DNA of 64,000 nucleotides from Filosporella fistucella. Lineage: Eukaryota > Ascomycota > Leotiomycetes > Helotiales. Positions 1-10,498 of the stretch are shown here, piece after piece; position 1 is the first letter of the stretch, and each line of letters opens with the position of its first letter. The notes under the pieces were generated by a model. It ran no database searches, was not told where the DNA came from, and worked only from the letters and a program-made list of their open reading frames with translations. Where the stretch lies: contig JAQJZZ010000014.1 of assembly GCA_030077755.1 (NCBI GenBank), positions 248,001 through 312,000 of the forward strand, read 5' to 3'. The position numbers and the translations under genes are program-made.

Positions 1-1
1 G

Positions 2-626
2 GATGCCATCCTAGGGCGCAAAAAGGCTGGCAAGGACGGCAAACCTGCCATCGAGGAGAAGGCAGTTCAGCCACCTCTTGCATTCGCTCCTTACTTTGCC
101 CGTGACTACTCCCCAAGGTGGCACGTTTTCCTTACAGATAGCAAGCAAGGCAAGATTGCCGTCCCTCCTTTTACCTTCACTACTTTCGACAAGCCAATTT
201 ATGACGAGAGCTCCAAGCCAACCTTCAACATGCAAACCCTCAAAGCACAATTCCAAGCTCCACCACAGGCTGGTCATTACACTTTCGTGATGCACTTGAT
301 TTGCGATTCGTATGTTGGATTCGACACCAAAATGGAGGTCACTCTGGTGGTTGAAGAGGCAAGCAAGGCTACTGAAATTGAGGCGGAAGATGATATCAGT
401 GAACCAGATGAGGGTAAGTTTTTTCTTCTGCTACGTTAACCAATCAAACACTAACATAATTCTAGATTCAATTGCAGGACAGATGCAAGCCCTCAAGACG
501 GGTGGTCTTTCCGGCCCACCACCAAAGAAGAAGAAGGCACGAGAAGAGTCAAGCGAGGACGAAAGTGCGACAGAAGAAGAAGCTGATGATACGAGTGAGA
601 CGGATACAGATACCGATGAGGAATAA
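2..626 (+). CDS. SEC63: SEC63 ER translocon subunit, C-terminal part (5' end outside window)
   Basis: The fragment encodes the last 190 residues in two exons, 2-413 and 466-626, with a GTAAGT donor at 414 and a CTAAC branch-like site before the acceptor. It covers the end of the Sec63/Brl domain (motifs RWHVFL and TFNMQTLKAQF, then HYTFVMHLICDSYVG), followed by a KKKK stretch and a strongly acidic tail ending in DTDEE. In yeast Sec63 is the J-domain ER membrane protein that partners Sec61 and Sec62 in post-translational import, and its acidic tail binds Sec62. The J domain and membrane segments must lie upstream of this window. A second in-frame acceptor ends at 477 and would remove four residues just before the Lys/acidic tail. 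The gene is convergent with the DENN-type gene downstream. Family assignment is firm from the Brl segment. Confidence 0.9.
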
Positions 627-1083
627 CCAATTCATCTATTTCTCTATTCATCACTTTATTCACTCTGCTTTGCATTAGTGTTGCTCTTCGTTGGCGGTCA
701 TGGGTTGGTTGTAAAATATCAGGAGTGCATCGGGCAGGCGTTTGATCTAAAGTTGTGCATATGCGATCCTCTTGCAGCAGAGAGGCATTATCTTTTTCGT
801 AACGAACGACAGCATGGATCTTGGAGGTGGTACAAGATACAACAGGACAGATGTCATTCTGGCTGGTCCGTTTTCGCTGCTGTTGTAGATTTTGAGACTT
901 GAGAAATAGTAGAACAATCAGAATCTTGATTCAATCATTTTCATTGTCCCTGATTCAGCCGCTCTTGATGAATATGTAAAACCCAATAAACGCATCGCCA
1001 TACTCCTTACGACATCCAGTTTTACACAGAAAGAGATTCCCATCCAAAGCATAGTATGAGACCCAGGAAAAGGTCTAGAATGA
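627..1083. other. Convergent intergenic region
   Basis: This lies between the stops of SEC63 (plus) and the DENN-type gene (minus), so it should hold two facing 3' UTRs. I see no further coding signal. Confidence 0.6.
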
Positions 1084-3018
1084 CTAACAAATCCTGATCC
1101 CACAAACATCCACATTCCTGCCCTCCACTACGGCTCTTCGTGCAAAATACTCCCTAGCCACATCCTCGACAAACGCATGATCAGTCGCACTCCACACGTC
1201 GAGACCCATGCGCACGATATCAGAACTAGAAATATGCATAGCAGGTCCCTCGTCCTCAGCTGATCTAACCGTAGGATGTAAAAGGGCATCTTCATCTTCA
1301 CGTTCATCATCTGAATCTGTCGCATCGACAATATCACTCATTGTTGTCAAAATTTGTGTAGTCAAGCGGTGGAAATAGGCTATTATAGCCATTTCCTGTT
1401 TAGCTGTCATGTCTTCTCCCTTGCCTTTTGTTGTTGCCAGTGAGACGGAAGAGCGGGAATGTGGACGAGGTGTGGGTGTTGAAGGGGAAAGTAAGAGTCC
1501 TGATAGCAAATTTAAATCTGATTCTGATTCCTCATCTGAGGAGAGACGTTGTTCGCCTGCTGAGGCCCACCACATGAAGCCTGAGTAGGCTAGGGCGGAC
1601 CAGGAAAGTGGCTCCACGACGCTGTCTGTGTCTGGAAGGTCGAGCATGGGATCATCGCGGGGAACAGAGGTACTGGATCTTGAAGAGATTGCTCGTGGAG
1701 TTTCTGGTTCGAGGTCTTCGCCACTTTGGCGGCGGGAGAGAGGACTACTTGGTGGTGTAACATGGCGGGAGAGACCCCAGCGGAGGGTACGATAGCGACG
1801 TAAATCACGCTGCGTAGCTTTCATTTCAATTCCTTGTGGCGACTCAACTTTTGGCCAGACTTTCTCGGATGCGTCTTCCGAGTAGGCTGGAGGCATTGTA
1901 ATGAGTACATCATAGAGTGTACTTTTCATAGCGAGAATACTATCAGTTGTGCAAGCTATCCAGCCGCATCCTGGTTCGTCTCGTTGTTCTGACTGTTCTG
2001 ATCCAGGTGTAGAGACTGCAGCCTTAGAGGCTCGGAGGTCTTCTTCTAGAAGTGGGATGTCATGCACGCCAATCGAGAACAAAGGTCGGAGGCGTTGAGG
2101 TGGAGCTGTTGGGGTTAGGAGATCGCTGACCGCAAGTGGTACGTTTGAAAGCACGGAAATATCATATACTGTCACATATAATTAGAGGATATCGGAAATT
2201 AATTAGAGGTCTCACATACCAAAATTGCAAGTCTCCTGAACCGGCGCGTGAGCTGTGATCAATATTCTTTTGCGGAGCAACGCAGCACGATGTATGGGGA
2301 ATATTAGAGGGCCGAAAGTTTCCAGTAAATGCAATAAACTCCATGCAGGATGATGTGTGGAAAGAGTATGCCCTGGAGGTAATAAAGCTGTCCCGTCCGA
2401 CGCTGAACGATTTCGTCCGTGTCCTTTTGGCTTTGAAGACGTCGTTGAAGGTTTGAATTTTAGACTCGAAGGTGATTCTAGCGAGTCTTCATCTAATAGC
2501 GGTGGTGGTCCATCTGCCTTATGCTCCTCCCAATAATCCTCGAGGACTTTGGTTTGTGTTGTATCAAGAATAAGTTCGCTGTAGGTCATTAGCTATGGCC
2601 AATTTAACAGGAGATTCACAATATACCTTGCCATTTCCTTCAACTTATCCGCATGTTTCCAACTTCTCCCTAATCTGCCATAACTCAAAGGTACCATAAC
2701 ACCTACTGCAATCATACGAGCGTTTCTCGACTCCTCCTCAGCCGGCGCATTGATAAATGCACTGAGGCCAGCATGGTTATCATGGACGAAATATATCAAA
2801 TCTTCCTTCACCGTATGCAGCCCAGAAGGCAGACTCTTGTATTCAACTACTCCTTCAAGCTCAATTCCAGGTAATGAGCGTTTCCACCCAATTGTATAGC
2901 CGGCCTTAATATCAAAATAGATGAGGAATAGCGCGGAGAGAGGAGGGAGGTCAGTATTCGAGGGTCCATTAGGCAGGTCGAGGTTCAATGGCCCTTGGCC
3001 TCGTCCGGCTGCAGCCAT
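1084..3018 (-). CDS. DENN-type protein of the LCHN/DENND11 (DUF2347 with DUF4484) family, Anr2-like
   Basis: Three exons (3018-2627, 2578-2220, 2168-1084) join in frame through introns of 48 and 51 bp to give 611 residues. Residues about 25-130 carry the family core: SALFLIYFDIKAGYTIGWKR, a VEYKSLPSGLH segment and VPLSYGRLGRSWKHA. The middle exon continues with a LLHLLETFGPLIFPIHRAALLRKRI helix typical of DENN modules. The long last exon is Ser/Asp/Glu-rich in places and probably contains the DUF4484 region. Proteins of this group are atypical DENN proteins related to human DENND11/LCHN and yeast Anr2, thought to act in Rab-dependent membrane traffic; the partner GTPase is unknown. The first ATG of the open frame was taken because the conserved core starts soon after it. 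Function is by family only. Confidence 0.8.
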
Positions 3019-4441
3019 ATTGGAAGAGACACGTTGGGCATATCAATAGCAATATGGGGGCTAGAAGGCTGCGATTGGGAGAGTAGACTCCGACTCCGTA
3101 TTGTTCGAGCTTCAGTCGAGGTGCCCCAATTATTTCTCGGCCACCGGCTGATGTCTCGGGTTAGATTTGGCGAGACGAGGCTGAAGAATGAACAGCTGGA
3201 GCAGCTCCAGAATCGTACAGTAAAGCGGCATTAGCTCGCCAAGAGAATCTACTATGAGCAAACATTGTAAACTTGATATAGGAATATTTCATTCTCAAGA
3301 ACTGATCAAAAACATTGCGAAGAATCATAGACTAAATAGTGGGCATCTACAGGATTAATGAGAGTCCGACATCATTTTGTTAGGCAGCTCCTTCTATCTT
3401 CCACTTCCATTTAATCCTGTTCTGTTGTCTATTGCCTATAATATCTCATGACTTATGCAATGAATTTTCTCACACAACACTATTTTCAAACCTTCATTCG
3501 ATTCTCTCTATTACCAGTTAAGTCTCTTTCAGATTCATTGGTGTTCATATAGCAAGCTGGTATTTGAAGGCTCGAGTACTGTTATCATATTTTAGTCAAG
3601 CATTGCTCTATAACTCGAAGTATTAGTCGACGTGCACATCTTGACCCTTTTTGGCATTCATATTCAATATCGCTCATCCGTGGACCAAGACAAACGATAC
3701 TTGCTATCAAAAAGTTCTTGCGGAAACTATCTTCTGTCCGTGTGAATGCTACTCACTCCTTCAGCTTCATATCTCCAACGTTCACCAGAATTCGTAGATG
3801 TCCTCGCCAAATAGTCAAAAACAACATCCACGGAGACTTCGCAATCTTCTTATACGGACAAAACCTCTATCATTACGAGTTCTGCCATTTCTGACGCCGG
3901 AGGTACAGAAACTCTATCGGAGAACGCTTCTCAGCCCGCTGCTCCGCGATGTTGATACCGATGGGTCGAATCGAGCTGCGGAATTGTGAGGAATAAGAGA
4001 AGGTGAGGAGTAGGGATAATTATTTCAGGGTATAGAAATACTCATGCTAACACAACTATAATCATGATATTTTCTGCATACCTTAGATGTATAGGAAAGT
4101 AAACTTTTACATCCACTGGAATGTGTTTAGCCGTGACACAGATCAACGTACTCCAGCTCGTGACATCCTCCCATCTCACGCTCTCCACGACATAGACCGA
4201 TAGACAGGGAAATTAAGAGAGAAAAGAGTTGATTAATCTCAATATATAGCTTCTACCAACCAGTGAATGGCATGGTATCTCAGAATGTCATAACCTCGTG
4301 CCACATCATCATCCAAACCACTCCCATCACGCCTTCACCTTTTATCCAATCTTTCCCCAAACCGTGCCATCCATCCCAAAACCAATCCTTCATGATGAAT
4401 TCATATCTAGTTCCTTAGAATTAAAAAATCTTTCTACCAAC
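3019..4441. other. Intergenic region with one doubtful small ORF
   Basis: This holds the upstream region of the DENN-type gene and the 3' flank of the Q-rich gene (both minus). A 63-codon plus-strand ORF at 3798-3989 is the only open stretch of note and is discussed as a finding. Nothing else is recognisable. Confidence 0.5.
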
Positions 4442-7074
4442 TCAACTCACAGACCAGACAGGTGCCTTAGCTAATACCTGTCGACCTCTAACTTCCACTC
4501 CTACAAATCCTGCGAAGCGGACTTTTTGTGCTCCATCCTCTGCGGAGAGTTTCTTCCCTTCATTGCTAGTCTCTAGCTGGGGATTTTTCTTATTGCTGGC
4601 TCCACTACCGCCCATCATGGCTTGCAACATGGTACTCTTTGTCTTTTCCTTTCTGAGCTTGCCTCCCTCTGATTTCTCATCTTTTGATCCGTCGTCCTTT
4701 TCTCCACTGTTGGTGCTTGCAGAATCAGCATCAAACCCTGTATCCGCGCCGGGATTTTCGAGAGCTGGGATTCCGGTTTCGACTTTCATCATGGCGGGGT
4801 GGAGCATGTCGCCTGGCATTGGGTACATAATGGAAATATCTCTGCTTTCCAATGGCAGGTTGGATGCTATGCTCACCGCCAGTTCAACAATCATATGTGC
4901 GCTGTCTTCAATTCCTGGTGGCACTGGCTCTGCCAAGAAATTGATTAAGCTAGCTGTGAGGTTTGTGGTTGCGACTCGTGAGAACTGTTTCTTGTACTCC
5001 TCGCTATCAGGAGATGATAGAACATCCTTGAGACCTTCCAAAGTTGCCAATCTCCATTGAACAACTTTAGCTGTGAGCGCGTCTGATTCTTCTTGGTTGT
5101 TTAGAGCTGGAGAGAAGCGACGAATATTTTGTTCAATATTCTTCAGGCTTGCACTCAACTCTCCCTCCAAACCTGGATGAAACGAGCGACTGAATATTTC
5201 GTCAACAAGGAATTTTGTAATGCAGGCCCGGCCCACAGCAGTCATTTCTTGCTTTCCAATCTTCATAGCATCCTGGTTGACATATTGTGATAGCCAAGGA
5301 GGAACCGTCCGCCAATCCTTTCGGATATTGAACGCCAGATTAGTTGTAGCACCGTCTAGCCTTTGGAATCGGGTCATATATTCGCTATCATCCAGAGATG
5401 TGCGCGATTGTGATAGGCGTTGGTTCGCAAGAGTATTCTGCAATTGCTCGACCTGAGATGTCTTTTCAAAATATAGACCCTTGACCTTCTTGTACTTCGT
5501 CACTACTGGGATTAGCTGTCTCCTAATGCTGCGTTATGAGTATACTAACATAGCTCCCTATATGCATCGTTGACATCTCTCTCGCTTGGAGCTGGAGGAG
5601 GTGTGCTGCGACCTTGCTCTCCAGCCCCTGTTGCTCCATGTTGATCTCTCTGTGGAGGACCTCCTCTGTAATTCGAACCTGGAGGAGCACCTGCTGGTGG
5701 CAGGGGACTCAGTCCAGGCGTTGGAGGTTGGGTATTTGGGAACTGACCTCGACTGTAATTTGGTGGGGCACCTTCTCGTGACTCCGAGCTCACCAGTCCT
5801 GGCGGACCTTGTTTAGCTTCACCAACTCTACGACCGGCCGAAGAGCCGGTAGGTGGAGGCATCTGTGAATATTGGGACGTAGGTCGCGGTCCTGCTGGAA
5901 TTGAAGATGTACGGTTAGGGTAGTCTTGGCGTGGTACGGGGTGACTTGTCGGTGATTGTCCGTTGGCTGGTTGAACAATATCAGGGTGCTGCGTCTCTTC
6001 TCTAGGATCGACGGGGGAGTCGTAAGAGATCTGAGAGACAGTCTCTGGATTTGGTTGTCTGTAGGATTGCGGGTCACCCACAAGCAAAGATGTTGGCGAA
6101 ATATTCACTTGAGGCTGAAGCTCCTGCCCTTGTAATTGGTAGTGGTTCTGGGCACCTGGCTGACCTTGAACTTGTTGTTGATGGTGAAGTTGTTCGCGTA
6201 GGTGTTGTTGCTGTGCTTCGAATTGCTGGCGAGCCTCGTCTTCCTGCGAGTAGGCTACTTGGTCAGTATCACTCCGCACAGTTCGGATAGTATGGTGGTG
6301 AGATTCGACTAGAGTATTGCCCCGATACTCCTGGTCTGAGTCTTTCACAAGATATGGATCGAACCCGTCGTCTTCGTGGCCCTCTTGCGGTGAGGGCAGG
6401 TGTGTTCTCGAGTCTTGTGCTGACTGCCAATGCTGTTGTTCCAAAGAACTCCTCTGCTGCAACGTTCGAATGACAGGAGGGTTCTCGGAGCGTTTTGACA
6501 GTCTGCGATTCAGACCAGTGGTGTTGTTATAGGAGGATTGGGCGGGAGGAGGTTGTTTCGGTTCAAGATTCCGACTCTCTCTCGACCGCATGCGCGAGAA
6601 TAGACTCTCTTTCTTCTTATGGGGTTCAGCAACAGGGGCTTGCGAAGTACGCGCTCCTCCCTGATGTTGTTGCTGCTGCTGTAAATGTCGGCTGCTATTC
6701 AGACCAAGATCATCGGACGACCCGCTGGCTTGAGCTAGAACAGGAGCAGGTTGATATTGACTGGCGGCAGGATGTCTTGTTGATTGCGACCGACTGGGGA
6801 AATCGCCAGGTCTCTGCTGTATTCTCGGGTCGGTATCTGGGACAGGGCCACCGGTCTGCGCTAGATAGGGCTGTTGCTGCTGAAGATCACGGTGTTGGTG
6901 GTGTGAATATGCTTGAGGTTGGTTTGCTTCGAGAAGCTCGACAGAAGCGGCGAAGTTGGGATTAGGAGAGGCCGGTGAACCTGAACCACCAGTTGGGGTG
7001 CCGGTGCCAGTCTGTGAAGCGGAATCGTTCAACGCCTGCTTTGAACGATTGCTATGGCCGAATCCGAATGGCAT
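4442..7074 (-). CDS. Conserved fungal protein, Q/P-rich N-terminal half and helical C-terminal half
   Basis: Exon 7074-5550 joins exon 5505-4442 through a 44 bp intron (donor GTTAGT, acceptor CCCAG), reading RELLVTKYKK across the junction, for 862 residues. Residues 1-500 are low complexity: Gly/Ser/Thr at the start, repeated QQQQ and HQHR runs, then Pro-rich blocks, with a basic KKKESLFSRMRSRESR patch near residues 153-170. Residues about 510-770 look folded and helical, with KVKGLYFEKTSQVEQLQ, LAFNIRKDWRTVPPWL and GKQEMTAVGRACITKFLVDEIF. The remainder is charged and disordered, ending in VRFAGFVGVEVRGRQV. I do not recognise a named family. The layout suggests a scaffold or regulator with a prion-like N-terminus. 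A GTGAGT sits at the stop codon, so a short extra 3' exon cannot be excluded. Confidence 0.75.
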
Positions 7075-7357
7075 TTGTATATAATGCGCAATCGTGGCCG
7101 GAGCTCACGATTGAGTAGGGGGATGGGGTATAGCTGCTCTGGCCTGTGTCTCTCTCTGACGGTCTGACCTGCTTTGCGTCTGCTATCACAGCAAACTGAC
7201 TGCACAGCCAGCAGTGTAGTGGAGCCTGAAGCTTGCCGTTTGCCACCCGCCAGCTCTGGAGTGACAGGCCGTGGTCCAGGAGGATCCTGAGCGCTTGAAG
7301 CTTTTCGAAACAATTGCTTCTGCAAGGTGGCTCGTTGAGATGATTTCTGCTACGCAA

Positions 7358-7404
7358 GAGCGCAATTGTTTGCTTGGGAGGGGTTAATAATAGCAATTGC
7401 GCTC
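7358..7404. repeat. Perfect 11-bp inverted repeat upstream of the Q-rich gene
   Basis: GAGCGCAATTG at 7358-7368 is matched by its reverse complement CAATTGCGCTC at 7394-7404, with a 25-nt spacer. It lies about 285 bp upstream of the start of the minus-strand Q-rich gene. Confidence 0.7.
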
Positions 7405-9678
7405 AATGTGTTCGACGGCTAGGCTTGACGGGCGAGACGACGGGACTGGGGTGTCAGCGAGCGATGGGGCTGAGTTCTGCTGCTGCTCTCAACATCAACC
7501 TCCATTCGTCAAACACAGCCAAAAACTGCGGCTAGAGAACATGGTCTTGCTCAGAGAGAGTCAAAAGGATTCTACAATGCAACATGATCAGGAGGTGGAG
7601 ATGAAGCGGGAGGTGGGCATGAACCGGTTATGTCCAGTTGGACCATATTGGAAAAAAGGTAGTCTTGCAGGCAATATATTGATGTTGACCTCTGTTGGAA
7701 AATGCTCCGCTGATGTGGGACTACGGTTACAGAAGAGAGGTCGAAAGGGGATACAAATTGTGTTTCAGCCTGCGGATTATATACTTGTGTCCAGTATCCT
7801 GACTCGAGCTACCTCAATATCGAAATCCTCCTGGTACTCCGATGGAGACTCTTATGTTAATAAGGTTTCGAGCAATGAAGTCATTGTTGGACCCTTTATC
7901 GTAAGGTGGGGTAGAGGTTGGGATACTAGTTCATGAGCATATATTCAGGAAATGTATTATTCTCATAACCTAAGTGGCTCCAAGCCGTACAGTACTGAAA
8001 GTAGGGAAACAAAATGTCAGCTCATTTATTCAGCGTGGAAGCTTCCCAGCTTCCTATTGGAGATGTTGAAGCCACAAGAAAGAATGGGGATGTTTTGGCA
8101 GGAAGATAAGCCGAGACAACTTGTGCACATAAGAATCGACTGCCCTCATGAATATGTTTATAGCAATTTTGAACAGATTATTCGAGGAAGTTGGGCGTAA
8201 TCCATTGAATTACTCACAGTTTTAAATTCTAGCTTCTTTAATCGACAGCTATCCCCCTATCTTAAATCCACCTCACCCACAGACGTGCAACCCCACCATT
8301 TCAAGGTACCAATTCGTCCGATAGCTTCGATGACTAACAACATTCTATAAATACATTTTAAGTCAGCCGTAGCGGTCGATCCCCGCTACATCTTTGACCA
8401 GAACTGAATTTCAAGCCTCCTCTTGGTTGTCGATCTCGAAACAGAATCTCCAAAAACTCATTTGGAAGCTCGTCCGATCATCGCTTATATCGCAGTCCGG
8501 AGTAAATCATTTTGACTTGGATTCTGACCTCATTATGCTTGACAAATTTCAGTCCTAGACTCGAGCAAAATGCACATATAGCTCCTGTTTGTCAGGATTG
8601 AATTGTCCACATCTTCGGTCAGTCTCGAGATTCGCAATCGATATTACACAACTGGACCCCAGATATCAGGGTTCAGCACACTTGTACTGGATGAGGCAGT
8701 CCAAATGTCGCCTCATCCATCTTCAATTTGGATAAACAGATTTGCGGTGTGAGAACCGGTCAAGAGATCCAAATTCGGAAAAGGATCGCAAGTGCCTGCC
8801 CATTGTTTGTCCTTGCACAGCCGCAGCCATGCTGGAGTCTGCATAAAGCCATGATCCAACAAAATCCATGGATGCCAGAATTTGTTCTCGGGATATATTT
8901 TCTTTGCTCATGCAAGATTCCTATGTTTATGTACAACTCAATTGCCATGCTCAAGCTGAGCTGCTGAGATTAAGGTTGCAGATCCTGTGATGCGCTCTGT
9001 TCACTCACCCCTGAATGGTTCTTGGCATGGCATTTGGAGGTCAATCTCTTCTTGCTATTCTCCACTCATTCTATGATGCCAGTGTTTCAGATGATATTTG
9101 CGTTCGTTTATCGAATGCCATATACTAATATGATGCTTTGATTGGATGCAATACTTCTAGCTTGAATCGAAGGGGATATGATATTCAAGACGAAGTCGAA
9201 AGGGAAAAGGGAGCATGGTATTTGAACGGCTATCTCCTATGTTATGTAGTGCATTTTGATTAGCTTCAGGCACTGTAGCTACCCTCAAGTAAACATATAA
9301 GATAAATACGAGAAGCATTTCAGAAGAACCTCTTCTACCGCTTGACAATTGCACGTGTCCATTTATGCACTCGCTGTTCAACCGATTTCCTTGTTGATGA
9401 TAATAATTTATTTATTTACTACGACTCATCTCGCTTTTCCCTTTTCTTTCTCATAATTGCAGTACGGTCTCCTTGAAAGCACGCATCCTTACAGTCTCAT
9501 TCGTTCCCAGTCTTCGGTTGCAAGGATTCAGACCAGTTCGGAGCAGACGAGGCAAAGACATCCGATTCCTTCCAATCAATATATGAGCATCGCCTCAATC
9601 CGAGTATTCACTCACTATTGTCGGCGCATTCAAGACGGTTTTCTGCATCAATCGAAGTCCCTGGGAAAACGTCACCTG

Positions 9679-9686
9679 TATATAAA
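9679..9686 (+). promoter_or_regulatory. TATA-like element
   Basis: TATATAAA lies 133 bp upstream of the ATG of the secreted-protein gene, a spacing that fits a fungal TATA box plus a short leader. No transcript data are available to confirm it. Confidence 0.45.
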
Positions 9687-9818
9687 CAACGACTATCCAC
9701 CGCTGAAAATTTTCTCTTGCCTCTAATTTGTTTGTCAACCTCTCGCCTCAAGTCTTTGTTACTATCAGATACGTAAATCATCCATACTCGCTCTGCAGAT
9801 CCACACTCGGTCTTCGCC

Positions 9819-10498
9819 ATGCGTATTCTTCAAGTCTTTGTTGCGTTGAGCTTTGCTTTATTCGCCACTGCCCTCCCTCAAGTCAAGAAATCAGAGGTTG
9901 CTGCACGCTACCTTGCAGTCCAACAAGATGTGACCGATGAGCAACGAGTCGTCATCGAGGATTTCCTGATCGATGGTCTCACCACCTCCTCTATTTTGAT
10001 TCGTGGCACCAACTCCATGAACAACACCATCTCATGTTTGTCCCCTCCAACCTTATAACCGATATGTGCTCATTTTCCAAGTCCAATTCAACGATCCAAA
10101 CTCCAAAACTAGCAAGCCGTGCAAGTACTCTTGGCTCAAGTCCAACACCACCGATAACACACCTTCCGGTCCGGACTACGTTGTTTGTTCTCCTACAAGC
10201 GGCAAGGAGTTTTTCATCTGGCGCTTCACTTCCTTCACTAGCGTTCAACAATTCGGCCTTCAGGTTGCTCATGGGTTTAATGATCCTGTGTATGTCCCTT
10301 CCCCTTCTATCCATCGCTCCTTAATAGCTCTAACTTGAACCAAGTCACTACCCACCACCCTATTCCGCAGTCGAATACTTCGCCACCATTCCCAAGATTG
10401 GCATGGACTGTCCTACCTTGTCCACAACTAAGCTCCGATGCCAACTCCCTAAGACCAAAAGTCCACTTCATGGAGTCGTCAACCAGATCTCTAATTAG
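9819..10498 (+). CDS. Small secreted cysteine-containing protein, possibly AA1-like
   Basis: Three exons (9819-10035, 10082-10289, 10345-10498) with introns of 46 and 55 bp encode 192 residues. Residues 1-19 form a signal peptide (RILQVFVALSFALFATALP). The mature part has a short helical start, then NNTISFQFNDPNS, CKYSW, DYVVCSPTSGKEFFIWRF, VQQFGLQVAHGFNDP, VEYFATIPKIGMDC and a Ser/Lys tail. Four cysteines in the mature chain could make two disulfides. The beta-rich pattern with an FQFNDPN...C.Y.W motif recalls AA1-like (Alt a 1-type) secreted fungal proteins, but I cannot prove this by eye. All junctions are canonical and restore frame, so the gene looks functional. It stands alone in a gene-poor stretch, a common setting for secreted, possibly host-directed proteins. 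Function is unknown. Confidence 0.75.

Larger units (their letters stand above)
7075..9818. other. Long intergenic region
   Basis: This 2.7 kb gap separates two divergent genes. It contains a perfect 11-bp inverted repeat at 7358-7404 and a 7-bp hairpin at 8369-8389. An open frame at 7397-7936 has no ATG near its start and no recognisable domain. A TATA-like element precedes the secreted-protein gene. Confidence 0.5.

Noticed and set aside
7397..7936. 179-codon plus-strand open frame upstream of the Q-rich gene
   Set aside because: It starts at TTG rather than ATG, has no recognisable motif or coding bias, and overlaps the promoter region of a divergent gene.
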